Shown here in pieces: positions 35,161-46,714 of a DNA stretch of 64,000 nt; within the stretch, counting starts at the first letter, position 1; each line of letters opens with the position of its first letter. The notes under the pieces are model-generated. The model made no database searches, was not told the DNA's origin, and saw only the letters and a list, made by a program, of their open reading frames with translations. The position numbers and the translations under genes were made by a program. This DNA is from Thinopyrum elongatum. Lineage: Eukaryota; Streptophyta; Magnoliopsida; Poales; Poaceae. Where the stretch lies: positions 339,100,447-339,164,446 of the forward strand of contig CM022299.1 in assembly GCA_011799875.1 (NCBI GenBank), given 5' to 3'.

Positions 35161-36200
35161 GCTGAGTATGAGAAGCGCGATAAGGAAAAAGGTCAGAATG
35201 GCGCTGGCGGGAAGAGCCGGGGTGGTGAAGTAAATCGCCCCGGCAAGGCTCCTCGGAACCAAGGGAAACCCGCCAAGGGCCGAGAGAAGGAGGATTGCAA
35301 TAACGAGAGTGATGGAGGGGATGAAGAGGAAACCAGCAAGCAGGAATTCCAGAAGGCTACTGACGCCCTGTGCATTGACAGGGGTGCATCTTTGCACTCC
35401 TCTCACCGCCAACTTAAACAGTGGGCATGTGAGGTCAATGCCATGGAGCCAGCGGCAGATTCTCGGAAGCCACTTAAGTGGTCACGCATGCCCATCATCT
35501 TTGATGAAGATGACCACCCCGACCACATTACTGCGGTAGGGTGCTTGCCGTTGTTGGTCTCACCAACAATTCGCAACCTCAAGGTCACAAAGATGCTGGT
35601 TGACAGCGGGGCCGGGTTGAATCCGATTTCCCCAAAGGTTATCAGCAAACTCCAGATAGTAGAGGAAGAACTTAAGGCCACAGGCATGTTTCAAGGAGTC
35701 AATCCCGGCAGGAGCTGTCCCAAGGGAAAGGTTATGTTGCCAGTGACATTTAGAGGGGAGTTGAACTACAGGACTGAGAAAGTTGTGTTTGATGTGGTTG
35801 ACCTCCCTCTGCCGTACAACAGGATCCTTGGGCGCCCGGCCCTGGCCAAATTCATGGCAGCATCCCACTATGCCTACAACACCTTGAAGATGCCAGGGAC
35901 GATGGGCGTCATTTCCGTTCCGTCGGATAAGAAAGACGCAATTATTTGTGTGGATAAGATGTACCGGGACGCGGTCACGGCAGAGGTCGCGGAAGCCACA
36001 GTTCCCGCCAAGGAAAAGCATAACAGAGGCACTGGCCAGTAATCCGAGAAGCGTACCTCTGTGGAATATGCCGTGCCCGTTGATGACACGCCCGAGAGTT
36101 CCAATAGCAAACAGCAAGAGATCCAGGGCTACACCACCCCAAGTGAAAAAGGTCGCGTTAGGGCTGGCTGGCGCTGATGGTACTTTCACTATTAGCGCCA
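35161..36200 (+). pseudogene. aspartic protease region of the Tat-lineage element
   Basis: It is in phase with gag. A charged linker (KPAKGREKEDCNN-like) leads to the retropepsin motif KMLVDSGAGLNPISPKVI (about 35592-35645), with the DSG active site intact, and RILGRPALAKFMA near 35820-35855, the usual second protease motif. The frame ends TAA at 36040-36042. Between there and about 36170 the reading frame shifts by one base to join that of the RT, with TAG at 36215-36217 in the RT phase. Confidence 0.88.
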
Positions 36201-36217
36201 CCCTTGATGACAAATAG

Positions 36218-37260
36218 GAAAGCGCACTCGTTGCCTTCCTGCGGGCTAATATCGACGTGTTTGCCTGGCAACCATCTGATATCCCCGGTGTTCCCAGGGA
36301 AGTAATTGAGCACCACCTTGCTGTCTGCCCACATGCCCGACCCGTCAAGCAGAAGGTTTGGAAGCAGGCCTTGGAACGGCAGCAGTTCATTGCCGAGGAA
36401 ATCAAGAAACTTGAAGCAGCTGGTTTGGTCAAAGGAGTACTGCATCCAACATGGTTAGCAAACCTAGTGGTTGTGCGCAAGGCTAATGGAAAATGGAGGC
36501 TTTGCATAGATTTTACGGATCTGAACAAGACATGCCCAAAGGACCCATTTCCCTTGCCGTGCATCGACCAGATCGTGGATTCTACTTCAGGATGTGAGTT
36601 GCTCTTTTTTCTGGATGCATACTCTGGATACCATCAGATTTTTATGTCCAAGGAAGACGAAAAAAAGACCTCATTCATCCACCCCATGCGGCACGTATTG
36701 CTTTGTGCGCATGCCTTTCGGGTTGAAGAGTGCCGGGTCCACTTTTACAAGAGCAGTCCAGATTGGCTTTGAGCCATAGTTGCACATGAACATTGAAGCC
36801 TATATGGATGATATCATAGTCAAGACCAAGGACAGATCAACCCTCATCCAGGATTTAGAAGAGACATTTGCTAATCTGCGCAAGATCAACTTGAAGCTGA
36901 ATCCGGAAAAGTGCATGTTCGGCGTTCCCTCCGGCAAGCTACTTGGTTTGTTTGTGTCCCACCGTGGGATAGATGCCAACCCCGATAAGATCAAGGCTAT
37001 TGAGCAGATACAGGCACCCAAGACGGTTCAGAATGTGAGGCATTTGACAGGATGCATTGCCGCGCTTAGCAGATTCATCTCCAAGTCTGCCGAGCGTGCC
37101 TTGCCGTTCTTCAAGATTTTGAAGAGGGGTAGGACCCATGAAGTGGACCCCGGAAGCAGATGCAGTGCCACAGGATTTGAAGGCATACTTATCTTCTGTG
37201 CCTACTGTGTGCGCACCCAAACCACAAGAGCCGTTACTGCTATATCTGGCAGCAACTAAT
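36218..37260 (+). pseudogene. reverse transcriptase of the Tat-lineage element
   Basis: Residues run from ALVAFLRANIDVFAWQPSD through RPVKQKVWKQALERQ, WRLCIDFTDLNKTCPKD and FFLDAYSGYHQI, all classical Gypsy RT motifs. A one-base shift occurs near 36675-36690. The new frame reads the conserved MPFGLKSAGSTF segment, meets TAG at 36777-36779 and continues with the catalytic YMDD (36801-36812). The connection domain follows, with LTGCIAALSRFISKSAERALPF. The frame shifts again near 37135. Confidence 0.9.
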
Positions 37261-38274
37261 CAAGTGGTTAGTGTGGCCCTAGTAGCGCAGCGAGAAGTGG
37301 AAGAAGCAGCCACCTCCACAAGTGTCCTGCCCGGGGAAGAGGAAGAGAGCGGCCCGGCAAGGCCAGATACGGATCAGGACAAAGAAGAGCACGACAGCGG
37401 AAGCAACCCCAAGGACACGGCAAGGAAGAAGGTGGTGCAGCGCCCAGTATACTTCGCCAGCTCCCTATTGCAGGGGGCTAGATCCAGGTATTCTGGCGTG
37501 CAAAAGTTGATCTTTGGCCTTCTCATGGGCTCAAGGAAACTGCGCCACTACTTCCAAGCCCATGAGATCACAGTTGTCACCCGCTTCCCGTTGGAAAGGA
37601 TACTTCGAAACCCAGAGGCCACCGGCAGGATAGTGGAGTGGGCATTGGAGTTATCCAGCTTTGGCCTGAAGTTTGAAAGCACATCAACAATCCAGAGCAG
37701 GGCGTTGGCAGAGTTTATTGTAGAATGGACGCCAACCCCAGATGAAGAAGTACAGGAAACAGTTATCCCCGGCAGGGAAGCGCCCCAAGAATGGATCATT
37801 TATTTCGATGGTACCTTCTCCCTACAAGGTGCAGGGGCTGGCGTGCTTCTCGTGGCTCCCACTAGAGAGCACCTAAGGTACGTCGTCCAGATGCACTTTC
37901 CCCGGGAGGAGGCAACCAACAATACAGCAGAATATGAAGGGCTTCTTGTCGGGCTCAAAATTGCCATAGAATTGGGAATCAAGAAGCTGATCATTCGAGG
38001 AGATTCGCAACTGGTGGTGAGACAAGTCAACAATGATTACCAAAGCCCATTGATGGAGGCATACGTCAAGGAAGTGAGAAGATTGGAGGAGCGCTTTGAC
38101 GGGTTGCAAACAGAGCACGTACCCCGTGCGGAAAACAGCATTGCTGATCACCTGTCAAAGTGCGCTGCGCAGAAGCTTCCTGTGGAACCAGGGACTTTTG
38201 TTCTCCATCTTACTCAGCCCTCCGTATCCCCGACAACAATGGCCCGAAAAGAGGAGGAAATTGGACTCCGGTAG
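37138..38274 (+). pseudogene. RNase H and archaeal-type RNase H of the Tat-lineage element
   Basis: The frame opens at a Met (37138) that is internal, not a real start. The first half is the Gypsy RNase H remnant with an inserted acidic stretch, RPVYFASSLLQGARSRYSGVQ and RILRNPEATGRIVEWALELS. The second half is a full plant archaeal-type RNase H (aRNH): IIYFDGTFSLQGAGAGVLL, NTAEYEGLLVGLKIAIELG, IRGDSQLVVRQVN and the AENSIADHLSK end. The catalytic Asp/Glu/Asp are present. This duplicate RNase H is diagnostic of the Tat lineage. The frame ends TAG at 38272-38274; the join to the integrase frame is unclear. Confidence 0.9.
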
Positions 38275-38435
38275 AGCCTTTCGGCACTCCTGGCAGGGAC
38301 TCTGCCAGGAACAACTCCCTTTCGCTTGCCGGGCTGCATCCTCTTGCCGGGCCACTGGTCCCTGCAGTCAAGGGATGCGCCCCCACGAATGAGGAGGTGC
38401 CGCTAGTCCTCGTTGCCGAGCCTCAGGCTCCAACT

Positions 38436-39671
38436 TAGGCAAGGCACATAGTCCATTTCCTCCAAACCGGAGAACTTCCCGACGAGTAAGAAGAAGCTGA
38501 AAGAGTAGCCCGGAGGGCCAGTATGTATCAGTTTGTCGATGACACACTATACAGAAGAAGGCCCAACGACGTGAAATTGAAGTGCATTTGCCGGGAAGGA
38601 GGAAAGGAACTGCTGGCAGAGATACATAAAGGCATGTGCGGCTCCCACATTGGATCAAGGGCTTTGGTTGGGAAAGCATTCCGGCAAGGATTCTATTGGC
38701 CCACGGCCCTCCAAGATGCGGTTGAGATTGTCACCAAGTGTGAAGCCTGTCAGTTCCATTCCAAAAATATCCATCTGCCTGCCCAAGCACTCCAGACAAT
38801 CCCTTTGTCATGGCCGTTTTTGGTCTGGGGGCTCGATATCCTCGGCCCTTTCCCCCGAGCTGCCGGGGGCTTTGAATTCTTGTTCGTTGCAATCGACAAG
38901 TTTACAAAGTGGCCGGAAGTAGATGCCGTGAGAAAGGTGACTGCTCAGTCAGCTATCAGGTTCTTGAAAGGATTGGTGTGCCGCTTCGGGGTCCCTGCCC
39001 GAATCATCACTGACAACGGCACCCAGTTCACGAGCCGCGCCTTCATGCAATATGTTCATGCCCTCGGAAGCAAGATCTCATTTGCATCTGTCGCACATCC
39101 CAGAAGCAATGGACAAGCTGAGAGGGCGAACACTGAAGTGCTGCGAGGACTCAAGACGAGAACGTTTGATAAGCTGCGGAAGCACGGCAGACAATGGATC
39201 AGTGAGCTGCCGGTGGTTCTTTGGTCCCTCAGAATGACACCAAACCGAGGTACCGGGCAGACTCCCTTCTCCCTAGTCTATGGGGCAGAAGCAGTTATCC
39301 CCACGGAACTCATTTACGGGTCACCTCGAGTGATTGCCTACGTTGAAGTAGCGCAGGAATAGCACATGCGTGACGACGCTGTGCATCTCGAGGAGGACCA
39401 TCTCCGGGCTGCTACTCATGCTGCACGCTATCAGCAAGCCCTGCGTCGCTATCATAGCCACAGGGTTCATGCCCGGTGTTTTGAGGAAGGCGACCTTGTC
39501 CTTAGGCACATTCAATCCGCCAAGGGTACAAACAAGCTGTCGCCAAAGTGGGAAGGCCCTTACCGGGTAGTACGAGTCACCAGACCTGGCGCAGTCCGTC
39601 TGGAGACCGGAGATTGCATTCAATTGCAAAACTCATGGAATATTGAGCATCTCCGCAAGTTCTACCCGTAA
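38436..39671 (+). pseudogene. integrase of the Tat-lineage element
   Basis: One frame throughout. Stops at 38436-38438 (TAG), 38487-38489 (TAA) and 39360-39362 (TAG) interrupt it without shifting. The zinc domain has the H-H-C-C pattern (HKGMCGSHIGSR, then CEACQFH). The catalytic core has Asp in GLDILGPF (38835-38837), Asp in TDNGTQF (39012-39014) and Glu in QAERANTE (39120-39122), with exactly 35 residues between the last two, so the triad is intact. After the third stop comes the C-terminal domain (EEGDLVLRHIQSAKGTNKL, WEGPYRVVRVTRPG) ending LRKFYP before TAA at 39669-39671. Confidence 0.92.
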
Positions 39672-41039
39672 GGCGAGGCTGTCGGGCCCTGCCCGGCAGC
39701 CACCCATTTGTACAGGCCTTGCCTCAGCTGCATGTAACCCCTTGTACAAAGCCAGGCGCAGACCCTGAGCAACAGAGAAATAAATGAAGCGCTGGGGGCC
39801 CCCGACAAGTTGCATGCATGCATAAGCATTTCATAAGCATTGCATGATTCATGTAGATAGGTTGCATGATCATGTAGATAGATTGCATCTGGCATCATCT
39901 TCATTTGCATAAACTGCAGGCTCCTGCCATGGACTTAGTCCTAGGAAGAGGATGCGAAGACAAGCCAACACTGTGATCTCCGGCAAGCCAAACAGATAAG
40001 TTCCATCTCTTATACATGCATGTTCCATGAGTAGGACTTGTGCATATGAAAACCTCGCCGCCCCGGAAACAAAGGTGCTCCCATCTACTGACACGAACGC
40101 TGCTTCGGTCAGGATGGTCATAGTGGCCTTTGGCTGAAAGGGGTTGGTGGGGGGCTGGTCTCCCCCAATAGGTTCTGTGCCCGGCAGGCTCAGCCTCACG
40201 GCAGCAGTCATACGTGGTGCCGGCAAGGTAGCTTACCGGGATCTACTTGTTTATGTGAAAGTATGGAGGTGTTTCACCTCTGCATGGATGCCATACATGC
40301 ACAAGTACCCGGCAAAGCTTATCTTTTTCATTAATATGCTGATCAACAAGTACAAACCTCACGGAACATAAACATGGATACAAGAGATTACATTATTTGA
40401 ACTAAAATTTGGCAAGTGCCTACAAATTTAAGACTGAAAAAAGATAAGTGCCCCGTAATGCCTTTTCTTGTCCCTCTCCTCCTAGGCACGGCGGTAGAAG
40501 GCAAGGAGGGAAAGAGGAGCGCAGGAAGGTGTGTGAGCAGACACACTACTGCTGCCCCCTTTTATAGAAGAACAAGGCAGGGGGCTGGCCTCTCATTCAG
40601 CAGGCGACCGCCTTGCTCCTCCAATATGGTTCCCCTTGCGCCTCCAAAAGCTCGGGGAATCAAAGCCGCCCCTCTACGCCACTCAGCGGCACCTGGCTTT
40701 CTGCCATGGCGCCCGTTCCTGCCCCCTCCGCGTCCACCACCTACCTTGCGCAATGCATGCGGTACACGTGGCGGAGGCGCTCCGGGGCAGGAGGCAAGTG
40801 GGATGGCAGTTTCCTACCCCGTGATCATGGGGCGTGGGCCGCCCACAGATCATGGTTCAGTTTCTCCCCTAAGCGTTGCACGACGCGCGGGAAAACCATA
40901 AACTGACCCGAGCTCAAGTTAATGAAGAAACAAAGAAGATCTCAAAGGGCGGAGCCGCCCTTACATTTCTGCCTGTGCACTGGTTAGGGCCTACCCCGAC
41001 GACGCCCAATGGCGCGTCCGTGCTAGGCCCGGGGGCTCC
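39672..41039 (+). other. 3' non-coding segment of the Tat-lineage element
   Basis: 1.37 kb between integrase and the 3' LTR. Long 3' untranslated stretches are usual in this lineage. A frame at 40416-40901 is Pro/Arg-rich and looks like chance coding in GC-rich DNA. Short GCATGCATGCATAAGC and TTGCATGATCATGTAGATAG duplications lie at 39813-39890. A G-rich run GGCCCGGGGGCTCC before 41040 is the probable polypurine tract. Confidence 0.7.
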
Positions 41040-41947
41040 TGTCGGTGCAACAGACCCAGGGTGCATTGCACGGACTGTGCACAGGCCAGAGACAAGATTA
41101 CAAGACCAAGTTCGGACCAAGCAAGGAGGATCGATTCCTTTGAAGGATCCAAGTGCAAGTCAAGAAGGCCAAGGTGAGCCAGAGGAACAAGGCATCGCCA
41201 AGGGAAGGACCTACCTTGCCGGGCAGGCGAGCCTGGCACGGTTGGGTTTTTTGCCCCGGAAGCAAGCTCCCGGATCGTCCCAGCAGGCCTGCCGGGACTG
41301 GCGGAGGCAAGCCACTCCACCGCTCCACCTCACAAGTGACGCAAGTCAGTAATCGAAGCGGTGTCGATCTCCAAGGTGACTAAGTGGCTGCTTTCTGCCA
41401 CATGGCGGCCACTTCCTACAGCAAACACTTCTATATGACACCCGTCCTGAGACGTGTCAGGCGAGCAGGTGCAAAGCTGGCAAAATAGCCCGACAAGGCC
41501 TGCCGGGCGAGCTATGATGTGACGCTGAGTAGAGCATTTAATGCGCTTTGTCAGCCTGCAGAGTTAGATATGATAGCACTGTTAACTATCTAATTAGTAC
41601 ACAAAGACTGATTTGCCACTGTGGTGACCCCTTAATCTATAAAAGGAGGCCCATGGCGACCGTAGAAAGGGTTGGATCCTCGCATATCCATACCCGCGTA
41701 GCCACTTTCGCCCCCAGAGCGATCTTGCCGGGCGAGTGTGCTATGTTCACCACCATTATCCACCATCAATACACCAAAGCAGGAGTAGGGTTTTACGCCT
41801 CATGGTGGCCCGAACCTGGGTAAAGACTGCCCGTGTGATCTCTGCCGTGCTGCGCGACGCTTCTCCGCTCTTTGTGCAACGTGCCCATCCCCCCGCCGAA
41901 CCAAAATGGGCTGATGGCCCCATAGGTGGCCGTGGTTTCCCACGACA
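41040..41947 (+). repeat. 3' LTR of the Tat-lineage element
   Basis: 908 bp with the same termini and TATA (TCTATAAAAG at 41636-41645) as the 5' LTR. It is followed by ATCGG and the final 188 bp of the Angela LTR (41953-42140). Confidence 0.92.
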
Positions 41948-42145
41948 ATCGGAGTTCGCAGGACGAATCGTGATTGGATCGCTAAGACGTTCGACTACAT
42001 CAACCGCGTTTCTTAACGCTTTCGCTTAGCGATCTACAAGGGTATGTAGATGCAATCTCTCCTCTCGTAGATGGTCATCTCCTAGATTGATCTTGGTGAG
42101 CGTAGGAAATTTTTTGTTTCCCATGCAACGTTCCCCAACAAAGGT

Positions 42146-42846
42146 AGCATGAATTTCGAACACGCGCCAATACACACTCGGCGCGCAAGTGCATGAAGAC
42201 ACCAGTGGCGCCCACATGTTGGCCTAAGAGTCCTTTTTTTCTTTTTTGAGCGCCCGGCCTGAGAGTCAAAATTGACCTGTTTGGCATTGCGTTACTACTC
42301 GGCCCATATTCAACGACACCTCACATTGGCCCAAACAAGTGTAAATCATTGAAAAGACACTGCGCTCAAATTATAACTTGGAAAAAGGATATATACACTG
42401 AACACTGGAGAATGGTGATGCCCTTGTTTAGCCCACCAGCAGTTCGAGACAATAAACAGTTCAAAACAACGATATATACAACATTCAAACACTGACTAGT
42501 GACTACTACTGACATAAACAGCAAGACATGATAGTTCATAAGAAGTCTTGCTACACCACCAAAATGCACCCATCCGCAGCACTCAGACTCTCGTGATCCA
42601 GACAAGAATTACATTCTAAAGAGAGGCAACTATTACATAGTAAGAGTGACATAGACGAGGATGACCAAATGACAAGGAGTCTGCATAACAAAAGAGAGAA
42701 CTACCCATCTAGAACAAGTAGCAAAGACAACAAGTCATTCGAAGAGGGATGATCCAACACCATCATAATTTGCAGCCCCGCTTCAGCCACCAGTGATTCG
42801 GAGACACTAGGACTCCACCCTTTCGACGCAACAGCCCAATTACATA
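42146..42846. other. intergenic, 3' side of the F-box gene
   Basis: 700 bp between the Angela insertion and the F-box stop codon. No ORF or repeat is recognised; 42360-42846 is AT-rich and probably contains the 3' UTR of the minus-strand gene. Confidence 0.4.
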
Positions 42847-44957
42847 TCAACCTGAAGGCTTGAACCATATCACTGCCTGTCGGAGTTGAGACATCCAAGG
42901 ATCAAAGTTAATCCAGATGTCTTTGTCATTCTCACCTTCTTTTGGCTGCAGGCTGTATCGTTGGCAATCAGGGGAGTTTGCTCCCGAAGTCCTAGGGCTC
43001 GCCGTGTAGACGCAGTTTTCCATAACAAACAGAGCCTCTCTGCCATCAAGGTCCTTGCCAACGGTGATCTCCTGGTTAATCGGATAATTGAGTCCGAGAA
43101 ACAGAGAGTGTGAACCAAGGCTGTTTACCCGCCTCCAACTCAAAAATTCTGAAGGCCCCAACAAGCTGGCATCCTGCTCATAGACGTAACAACCACTCTT
43201 CGAACATTCACGTATTTCACGGTGCATGTACACAGTGGGGTTTTTGCAATATAACTTTGCTGGCTCATGTGTGCGAATGATCATCAGTCTTTTGTCGCCG
43301 TCTGATCGAGCGAGGAACCAGTTGTACTTCCCTGTTTTTGGCAAAGGTGGTGTGATTACAAAGGGTGGTAACTGTAGGGACACTGCATCATATCAAAAAG
43401 GACAGGCATTCTTAATGTATGATCAACATTTTCAGAGTATGAGTAGGATAATGCAAGAAACAGCATTGATCTGTCCCTGTTGGAACTAAGAGGAAAATAC
43501 AGGAAAATGTATATTGGGTTCGAAAATATAGAAGTGCCATGCATGGTTATACTCATGTTATCTCGCAATCGATTCTTCACAGGAAACTACCAAGCCATGC
43601 ATGTTATGTAATCGTGTTCTGTCCTCACAAATAAATTCTTCAAGGAAACTAACACACCATGCATTGTTATATACTCATGTTCTGTGGGAAAAATTCTTGT
43701 GAGGATATTATTCTAACCATTGATTGCTGAAGGGCGAATATAGGTATGTACACATGGTAAGCATTACAGGATTTCACTACTTCCAAATATAGAGTTCTCC
43801 ATATGCACATTTACTTCCCTAATGTATGGTTAGATGAAACCAACAGTGTGATGCATGTTTCTACATCATGAAAATGAGGAAACTAACATGGCTATTGATA
43901 CACACTCATATTTAGTAGTATATAGATTACTATAAAGTTAGGAGAATATATATATCTTCCTAACCGTTTGATTATTCAAGGGTACAAATTGGCTATAATG
44001 ACATGGTCACAATCGCATGAATTAACTCATTCCAAATATAGCTGATTTACTGTGTCTCTAATACATTTCCATGGTTCTTCTCAAATTCTGCTCAAACAGG
44101 GATATGTAAATCATCACAAAAGTTCAAACAATGTCATGGCGTTATCCTTAAAATCAGATGAAAACAACTTACACGCGCCATCCCAACAATAAGTGGTGCC
44201 ATCTGCTATGTCGATCGCGTAGATGATGCCATTGTGTTCAATAGCATCACAGAAGTGTGTATCAGCTTTGACGATCCACTGCGAGGTGAGTTGTCTCCAC
44301 CTAAAGAAGGCACCGGCGGAAAGATAGGCGAGTCTGCGGTCGAACAAGGCAATTAGCTTGAATTCTGCGTAATCCGCATATCTTGTGGGCACTTGGCAGA
44401 TTACAATCTTCTGCAAAACAAGGTCCGTCCAACTGACGTGGTAATCTAGATGACTTGGACCGCGACGGTAAAACCCTACACAATCCAACAGAGGAAGGAT
44501 AATCTCATGGGAGGTGTGGAAGTTCACGAGCACCAAGTTTTTTTGGTCTTCTCTAACGGCAGCCATCCAGTGGGAGTTCATGCCGACCCAGTACATACCT
44601 GCCAAGAAGTTTCAGGCGATGGTGATCGGATCGAAATCGAGGGGCATGACGTACGGCGACCCAGTAAATACCTGCAAAGAAGTTTCGGCTATTGGAGGTC
44701 AGATTGAAGTCGAGGGGCATCATGTACGCCTCCGTCTCATGGTGAGTGCATCTTGCAAGAGTAGATAGCAGCAAGCAGGGTGTCTTGAAAAGCTCAGGCC
44801 TCGCTTCGACGATGGCCGCGTGCATGTCCCTCGAGCCTGCGGCCAACCGCAAGGTGCTCAACATATCCATACGCGAACAACAAAGGTCGAGGATGTCACT
44901 GGGGAGATCGCTCCAGTCGCGGCTCATATGGATATTGCGCGGTTCTCGTTCGGGCAT
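42847..44957 (-). CDS. F-box protein with DUF295 domain (three-exon model)
   Basis: F-box proteins are the substrate receptors of SCF ubiquitin ligases; the DUF295 family is greatly expanded in grasses and mostly uncharacterised. My model is exons 44957-44672, 44598-44173 and 43382-42847 (286+426+536 = 1248 nt, 415 aa), introns 73 nt and 790 nt, all GT-AG. The start is ATG 44957; an inner Met at 44927 is possible. Exon 1 holds the F-box (DWSDLPSDILDLCCSRMDM, residues about 14-50). Exons 2-3 hold the beta-propeller-like DUF295 region (YWVGMNSHWMAAVREDQ, DYHVSWTDLVLQKIVICQ, WRVNSLGSHSLFLG near the end). The large intron has donor GTAAGT at 44172 and acceptor GATGCAG ending at 43383, and phases agree. 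The 73-nt intron comes from a tandem duplication (44582-44727). If it is not spliced, the frame breaks and the locus is a pseudogene. Confidence 0.75.
44582..44727 (-). repeat. 73-bp tandem duplication inside the F-box gene
   Basis: Units 44582-44654 and 44655-44727 are each exactly 73 bp and match at 58 of 73 positions with no gaps. Each contains GCAG^GTAT on the coding strand. Splicing from the GT in the upstream unit (44671) to the AG in the downstream unit (44599) removes 73 nt and restores the frame. The downstream unit has an in-frame TGA in the ancestral phase, so it cannot itself be coding. Confidence 0.9.
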
Positions 44958-46029
44958 GGTGGAGTTTGGAAGGTGGGCCTTTTGGGGCTTGATTTACGGG
45001 GGAGAAGCCTCTCGGTGCTAGAGCGGCTAGCGAGGGAATAGTGGTACTGGGGGAGGCGAGCGAGGTGAGGGTACACGGGGGCACAGTGAGATGAGGAAGA
45101 GTGACCTCAGGATCTCCGGCGAGATGGAGATGGAGTGGTGCTAGGGGGAGGGAGACGAGGCGAGGCATGCTATACAGCGGCGGTGACAGTGATTGCATAG
45201 TGCACAAGGTGAGGCTGACTTTGGTAACCCGAACACTCCGCCTGGACTTGTGTCATTTGGGGCGCAGGGTCTTGTCACTTCACTGTGAGGACCGGATGAA
45301 TAATATTTTGACCATCAAGTGTACTACAGTTTCCCATGCTAGCATGCCTCTGGGTTCACTTCATCCTCCAGGTAGCATCCATATTGTGAGCAGAACCAAA
45401 TTCTCGTGCATGCGGAAGCGCGAAGAAGGGCTTTTTCTTTTTTTTAGGATAACCGCATATTCCTTAACCAAAAAAGGTTGTGTCTCACATGCAAGCGCCA
45501 ATATCCATCCGAACCAGCTACGACACATGTTGTGTGTGCAAAGAGATGGATATGTTTGTATATCCGTTCGTCCACCCAAGTGGGTTTTGCATAGGTCCCA
45601 CCTGTCAGGAGGGGTGCAGAAATAAAAAGGAATCATAAAATGTTTTGCCATGGTGATTCGAAAGAGTGACCTTAACTAACCAGTGGCACATGTAGTGATA
45701 GAAGGATGGGCACGTACACGGACACGTACCACTCCTCAGTATGCTACCCGCATAGCCTTTTCATTTTGCAGGTTGGTCTACTCAGCCATCTAATCAACTG
45801 CCTGCATGCCACTTCTCCCATTTACTTCTCCATCGGGAACCGATTTTCCTCGGCTTCTTCACCTCTCCTTCATTTGCATTCAAACCCCACTGGATTCACA
45901 TTGTTTAAACCATCTTCAGATACTCCTGGAGTAATTTCGAAGCCCCTTTAAATAATCATCTTCTTTAGTAAGACTAGCCATCTTAATCCTAATTCTCCAA
46001 ACCATAGCCCTCCGGTCCAGCGGTTCCAA
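44958..46029. other. intergenic region between divergent genes
   Basis: It lies between the F-box gene (minus) and the exonuclease gene (plus), so it should hold both promoters. 44958-45220 is GC-rich with GGCGAG-like repeats, a likely 5' UTR of the F-box gene. A TATA-like TTTAAATA is at about 45946-45953, some 80 bp before the exonuclease ATG. No convincing ORF is present. Confidence 0.5.
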
Positions 46030-46679
46030 ATGGCGAAAGAGATCCCTATGCAGGTTTTTAGCGTCAAACATGTCCTCGTCGAAGGCTCGCTGAGCATAGT
46101 TGCCACCATCACCGACCACCCAAGGGTTGTTCGGGAGTGGATCAACAATGTAACCAACTCCCTCAAAAAGGTGGAGATGAAGGTCATCGGTCTCGATGCA
46201 GAGTACATGGAGCGTGCCACTGGGATCATCCAACGCACCGCCGTCCTTCAGTCGTGCCTCGAAGATGAAGTTTTGGTGTATCACATCATACACACGCCCT
46301 CCATACCAGGTGAGCTCCACGATTTCATGTCTCGAGAGGACATATACTTCTGTGGGGCAGCCATTGAAGGGGACAAACAGAAGCTGGCGCCGTACAACTT
46401 TGACTTGAAAAATATCGCTGACCTACAAACCAGAATTCTTGTAGACAATTGTGATAAAGAAACACCATCCCTATTCTTCGTAGCAAATTCTATGCTCGGA
46501 ACAAATCTTGAGAAGGGTGACGAGATGCTGAGATTAAGGTCATCTGGATGGGAGAATTATCCCTTGACCTACGAGCGGATAAAATATGCTGCCCTCGATG
46601 CCCGTGTGAGTTTTGAGATAGCTGCAAGGTCGAATGAGCTTGTTGCGAAGCCGTCTCCCACAGAAAATGAGAAGGAGAA

Positions 46680-46714
<35 letters not shown>

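Larger units (their letters stand above)
32275..41947 (+). mobile_element. complete Tat-lineage Gypsy element (TSD ATCGG)
   Basis: 9673 bp. LTRs 32275-33181 (907 bp) and 41040-41947 (908 bp) start TGTCGGTGCAACAGACCC and end CCCACGACA. Perfect ATCGG duplications lie at 32270-32274 and 41948-41952. The internal order is gag, protease, RT, RNase H, a second (archaeal-type) RNase H, integrase and a 1.4-kb 3' non-coding segment. The second RNase H and the C-x2-H-x4-H-x4-C finger place it in the Tat (Retand/Ogre-like) lineage. It inserted into the Angela 3' LTR and is therefore younger. The two LTRs agree at roughly 95% in the parts I compared. The coding frames are broken by nine point stops and a few frameshifts. 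Confidence 0.95.
23668..42140 (+). mobile_element. Angela/BARE1/WIS-type Copia element with nested insertion (TSD AAGGT)
   Basis: The LTRs begin TGTTGGAAATATGCCCTAGA and end TTCCCCAACA. 5' LTR 23668-25429 (1762 bp); 3' LTR 30700-32274 plus 41953-42140 (1763 bp), split by a Gypsy element. Perfect duplications AAGGT lie at 23663-23667 and 42141-42145. Without the insert the element is about 8.8 kb, the usual size of this family, with gag, protease, integrase, RT and RNase H in Copia order. Several stops and frameshifts and a lost integrase Asp make it inactive. The target lies between the DUF4283-like remnant and the 3' side of the F-box gene. Confidence 0.95.

Noticed and set aside
40416..40901. 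161-codon frame after the Tat integrase
   Set aside because: It is Pro/Arg-rich in GC-rich DNA, opens in several frames on both strands and has no recognisable domain.
42847..44957. F-box locus as a plain frameshifted pseudogene
   Set aside because: Kept as the alternative only. The 73-nt GT-AG segment, matching phases and total length divisible by three favour a spliced gene.
45690..45705. TGTAGTG as the missing CACTA end
   Set aside because: The bases before it do not match the reverse complement of the 20723 terminus, and no LTR remainder follows.
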